NCBI GenBank assembly: GCA_024231375.1
Contig: JAAEQP010001301.1
Coordinates: 1-7,095, forward strand
Direction of reading: 5' to 3'
DNA: 7,095 bases
From: a bacterium
GTDB taxonomy: Bacteria > Hydrogenedentota > Hydrogenedentia > Hydrogenedentiales > SLHB01
Shown piece by piece: positions 5,118-7,095 of this stretch. Both the position numbers and the translations under genes were made by a program. Position 1 is the stretch's first letter. Each line of letters opens with the position of its first letter. A model generated the notes under the pieces. It worked only from the letters and a program-made list of their open reading frames with translations. It was not told where the DNA came from and ran no database searches.

Positions 5118-7095
5118 TCACTCGATGATGCCGTGGTACAGGCCCAGGTAGCAGGCGAGCAGGAATGGGGTTCCCGTGGTGAACCACATGCCGTCGCCGC
5201 CGGTGTCGGTCTGCCACGGATCGTCACTCCAATGGTTGAGATAGCGTTCGTCGATGGGCAGCACCGTGCCGTTCAGGCGGTACCCGCGGGCGACGGGTCC
5301 CCCACTCTGCCGCGCAAGCGAATTGATGGAGAGCAGATCCTGACGGTGACTGTTGGTGAGCCGCCAGTTGAGCAAGTCCATGGGATACCGTCGTAGCGTG
5401 TCGACCGCCTCCAACACGGCCTCGGGCGGAATGGTGAGGTCGATGGTTTCCCAGGTGGTTCTGATCGTCATGCCCCGCCCCATCGCGGCGTAGACGAAGT
5501 TGTAGAACGAGTCCAACTCCGGGCGTTCGCGGAGCCAGTACCCGTGCATGCTCACGGCGTACAGCGAACGCAGTTCGGGGTCCGTCTCGTAGGAAAGCAG
5601 GTTGTAGTAGTTCATGAAGGCCATTTCGTCGTCGAACTGGGTGCCCGTGCCCGGGCCTTCATGAATCTTCGGGATCATGCCGTTCACGTCGTAGTGATGG
5701 GTGTCGATCAAATCCTGGGCGACCGCACGGTACTTCGGATCGCCAGTCACGTGCGCGGTCGCGGCAAGATAACTGAGAACGCTTAGCGAGTTGAGCCCCC
5801 GTTCCTCGAACCAATCAGGGTCGGCATTCAGGGATTTCGGGTCGAAATTGGCCCAGCGGGTCGGCTGGCCGTCCCAATCGACCAGATGGAAGTCGTGATC
5901 GATGAGATGGTCCATGATGGATGCCACCACGTCGCGCACCCGTTCCTTCTCCTCGTCCGTGTCGGCGACGAGGTCGTAGTATCGGGGGTAGAAGAAGAAA
6001 TGGCCATCCAGTTCGTCCGAACTGGTGTCGCATTTCCAGTACCATTGGCCGTCTTCGCTGACGGGCCACCGGGGATGCATCACCTTCCACAGGGCATCGC
6101 CCGTGGCGCGCTCGCGTTCATCCTTCTCCAACGTGTACTGCTTGTTCGGGTCGGGACCACTCGTGGGCAGAATGGCGCGCGCGGGGAATCCACGGGGCGC
6201 GGGATGGGTCCCGCTCTCCGACACCTTCACCAGGAACCGCATGGCCTCAAAGGCGTCCTTGGCGCGTTGCTTGGCGTTGGGGTCCCCCGTGACGGCGTAT
6301 TCAAAGCACTGGGCGGCCCCGTACATCCCGGTCCACTGCCCGTCGTTGTCGCTGTCGACGTTGGTGACCTCGGTCAGGTCGCCCGGTTTGGCGAGGCGCG
6401 CCTGGTAGACGTACCCGTAGGGCGTCCGTTTGTTGTAGCGGTCGATGGCGGCGTTGTAGTGACGGGCCTTGTCGGCCAGGGTCGTTGTCCAGCGCTCGAT
6501 GCAACCTACGCCCTTGTCCGTCGCCAGCCACACGTCGCCGTCGGAGTCAATCGCGCCGTCGCGCACGTCGTTGCCGGGCAGCCAACGGCGTCCTTCGCGG
6601 TAGGCCCAATGCGTGCCGTCGTATCCAACCGCGCCCTGGTGGGTTCCGAACCACACGGAACCGTCCTTGCCTGTCGCGAGGCATGTGAAATCGGCATGAG
6701 GCAGACCTTCGGCTCCCGTACACAGACGCCACGCGCCGTCGAAGTGTCCCGCGCCTTGGGGACTTGCGAACCACAGCGCGCCGTCCCCATCGTATGCCAC
6801 GGCGCGCACATCGCGGGGTGCCCAGCTTCGCGCACCCTCGTGAGGGTAGGTGGCGGTCCAGGTTCCGTCGGGTTGCCGAAGGAAGAGCCCTTCGTCGGCC
6901 GCGATGGCGACTTGGTCCCCGTGGGTCGCCACGTCGCGAACGGCGGTTGCGGGAAGGTCTTCGACCGGCAGCAGCCGTCCGTCGGCCAGATGGAACAGCC
7001 CTTGGGTCGTGGCGACCCAGACCATGTCGTTGCCGGCGGCCAACGCCACACAGGGCGCAGGTAGGTCGATGGATTCGCGTAGCGTGAGTCCAGAC
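5118..7095 (-). CDS. Propeller (Reg_prop-type) protein fused to a C-terminal helical domain, 5'-partial
   Basis: The minus-strand frame ends with TGA at 5120-5118 and stays open to the right edge. The first GTG (7049) is probably internal, because the 15 codons upstream (SGLTLRESIDLPAPC) read as natural protein; the true start lies outside. Numbering from 7049, five propeller repeats at about 40-residue spacing occur: DMVWVATTQGLF (8-19), QVAIAADEGLF (46-56), GALWFASPQGA (90-100), GSVWFGTHQGA (130-140) and GDVWLATDKGV (171-181). These match two-component-regulator-propeller (Reg_prop) blades. Residues ~191-643 are mostly helical and rich in aromatic and acidic clusters: DNDGQWTGMYGAAQ, CDTSSDELDGHFFFYP, DWFEERGLNSLSVLSYL and QFDDEMAFMNYY. 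This suggests an (alpha/alpha)-barrel, perhaps glycan-related, but I cannot name the family or reaction. No histidine kinase motif or membrane segment is visible. It is convergent with serC. Confidence 0.82.
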   Translation of the reverse strand, partial: SGLTLRESIDLPAPCVALAAGNDMVWVATTQGLFHLADGRLLPVEDLPATAVRDVATHGDQVAIAADEGLFLRQPDGTWTATYPHEGARSWAPRDVRAVAYDGDGALWFASPQGAGHFDGAWRLCTGAEGLPHADFTCLATGKDGSVWFGTHQGAVGYDGTHWAYREGRRWLPGNDVRDGAIDSDGDVWLATDKGVGCIERWTTTLADKARHYNAAIDRYNKRTPYGYVYQARLAKPGDLTEVTNVDSDNDGQWTGMYGAAQCFEYAVTGDPNAKQRAKDAFEAMRFLVKVSESGTHPAPRGFPARAILPTSGPDPNKQYTLEKDERERATGDALWKVMHPRWPVSEDGQWYWKCDTSSDELDGHFFFYPRYYDLVADTDEEKERVRDVVASIMDHLIDHDFHLVDWDGQPTRWANFDPKSLNADPDWFEERGLNSLSVLSYLAATAHVTGDPKYRAVAQDLIDTHHYDVNGMIPKIHEGPGTGTQFDDEMAFMNYYNLLSYETDPELRSLYAVSMHGYWLRERPELDSFYNFVYAAMGRGMTIRTTWETIDLTIPPEAVLEAVDTLRRYPMDLLNWRLTNSHRQDLLSINSLARQSGGPVARGYRLNGTVLPIDERYLNHWSDDPWQTDTGGDGMWFTTGTPFLLACYLGLYHGIIE

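Noticed and set aside
4857..5396. Plus-strand open frame of 179 codons after serC
   Set aside because: It begins inside the serC terminator, runs through repeats and then antisense to the propeller gene, and shows no family resemblance.
5886..7064. Long plus-strand open frame (392 codons) opposite the propeller gene
   Set aside because: The minus-strand frame carries recognisable propeller repeats; the plus translation shows no domain and is a codon-bias shadow.

Overview
This is a GC-rich, chromosome-like window from a bacterium, with two complete housekeeping genes and parts of three accessory or uncharacterised loci. The gene families suggest a member or relative of the Planctomycetota / Verrucomicrobiota / Lentisphaerota / Hydrogenedentota group: a URO-D-like protein start, a secreted sialidase-like propeller, a propeller fused to a helical domain, and intergenic hairpin repeats. 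This assignment is inference; there is no rRNA or other decisive marker. I saw no tRNA, rRNA, CRISPR array, transposase or phage gene.

Layout, left to right. (1) 1-117, minus: first 39 codons of a uroporphyrinogen-decarboxylase-family (URO-D) protein, cut by the window edge. (2) 118-256: short divergent regulatory region. (3) 257-1513, plus: secreted sialidase-like beta-propeller with a signal peptide and one Asp-box. (4) 1514-1753: gap between convergent genes holding five perfect hairpins in 115 bases (REP-like cluster) and a weak terminator candidate for metG. (5) 1754-3496, minus: metG, methionyl-tRNA synthetase, with an unusual KGSKS signature loop. (6) 3497-3711: divergent metG/serC region with a good sigma70-type promoter for serC, a perfect 16-bp palindrome in its spacer, and a strong ribosome binding site. 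(7) 3712-4803, plus: serC, phosphoserine aminotransferase. (8) 4804-5117: convergent gap with a strong intrinsic terminator, a 63-bp imperfect inverted repeat and a second dispersed-type repeat. (9) 5118-7095, minus: large protein with Reg_prop-type propeller repeats followed by an uncharacterised alpha-helical, possibly enzyme-like domain; its reading frame stays open to the right edge, so the start lies outside.

The genes do not form one operon: neighbours are divergent or convergent throughout. metG and serC are core metabolism (translation; serine synthesis). The sialidase-like protein and the propeller-helical protein look like glycan-related or uncharacterised accessory functions. No complete new defence or mobile system is visible. 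The most interesting items are the five-hairpin cluster, the palindrome inside the serC promoter, and the propeller-helical fusion.
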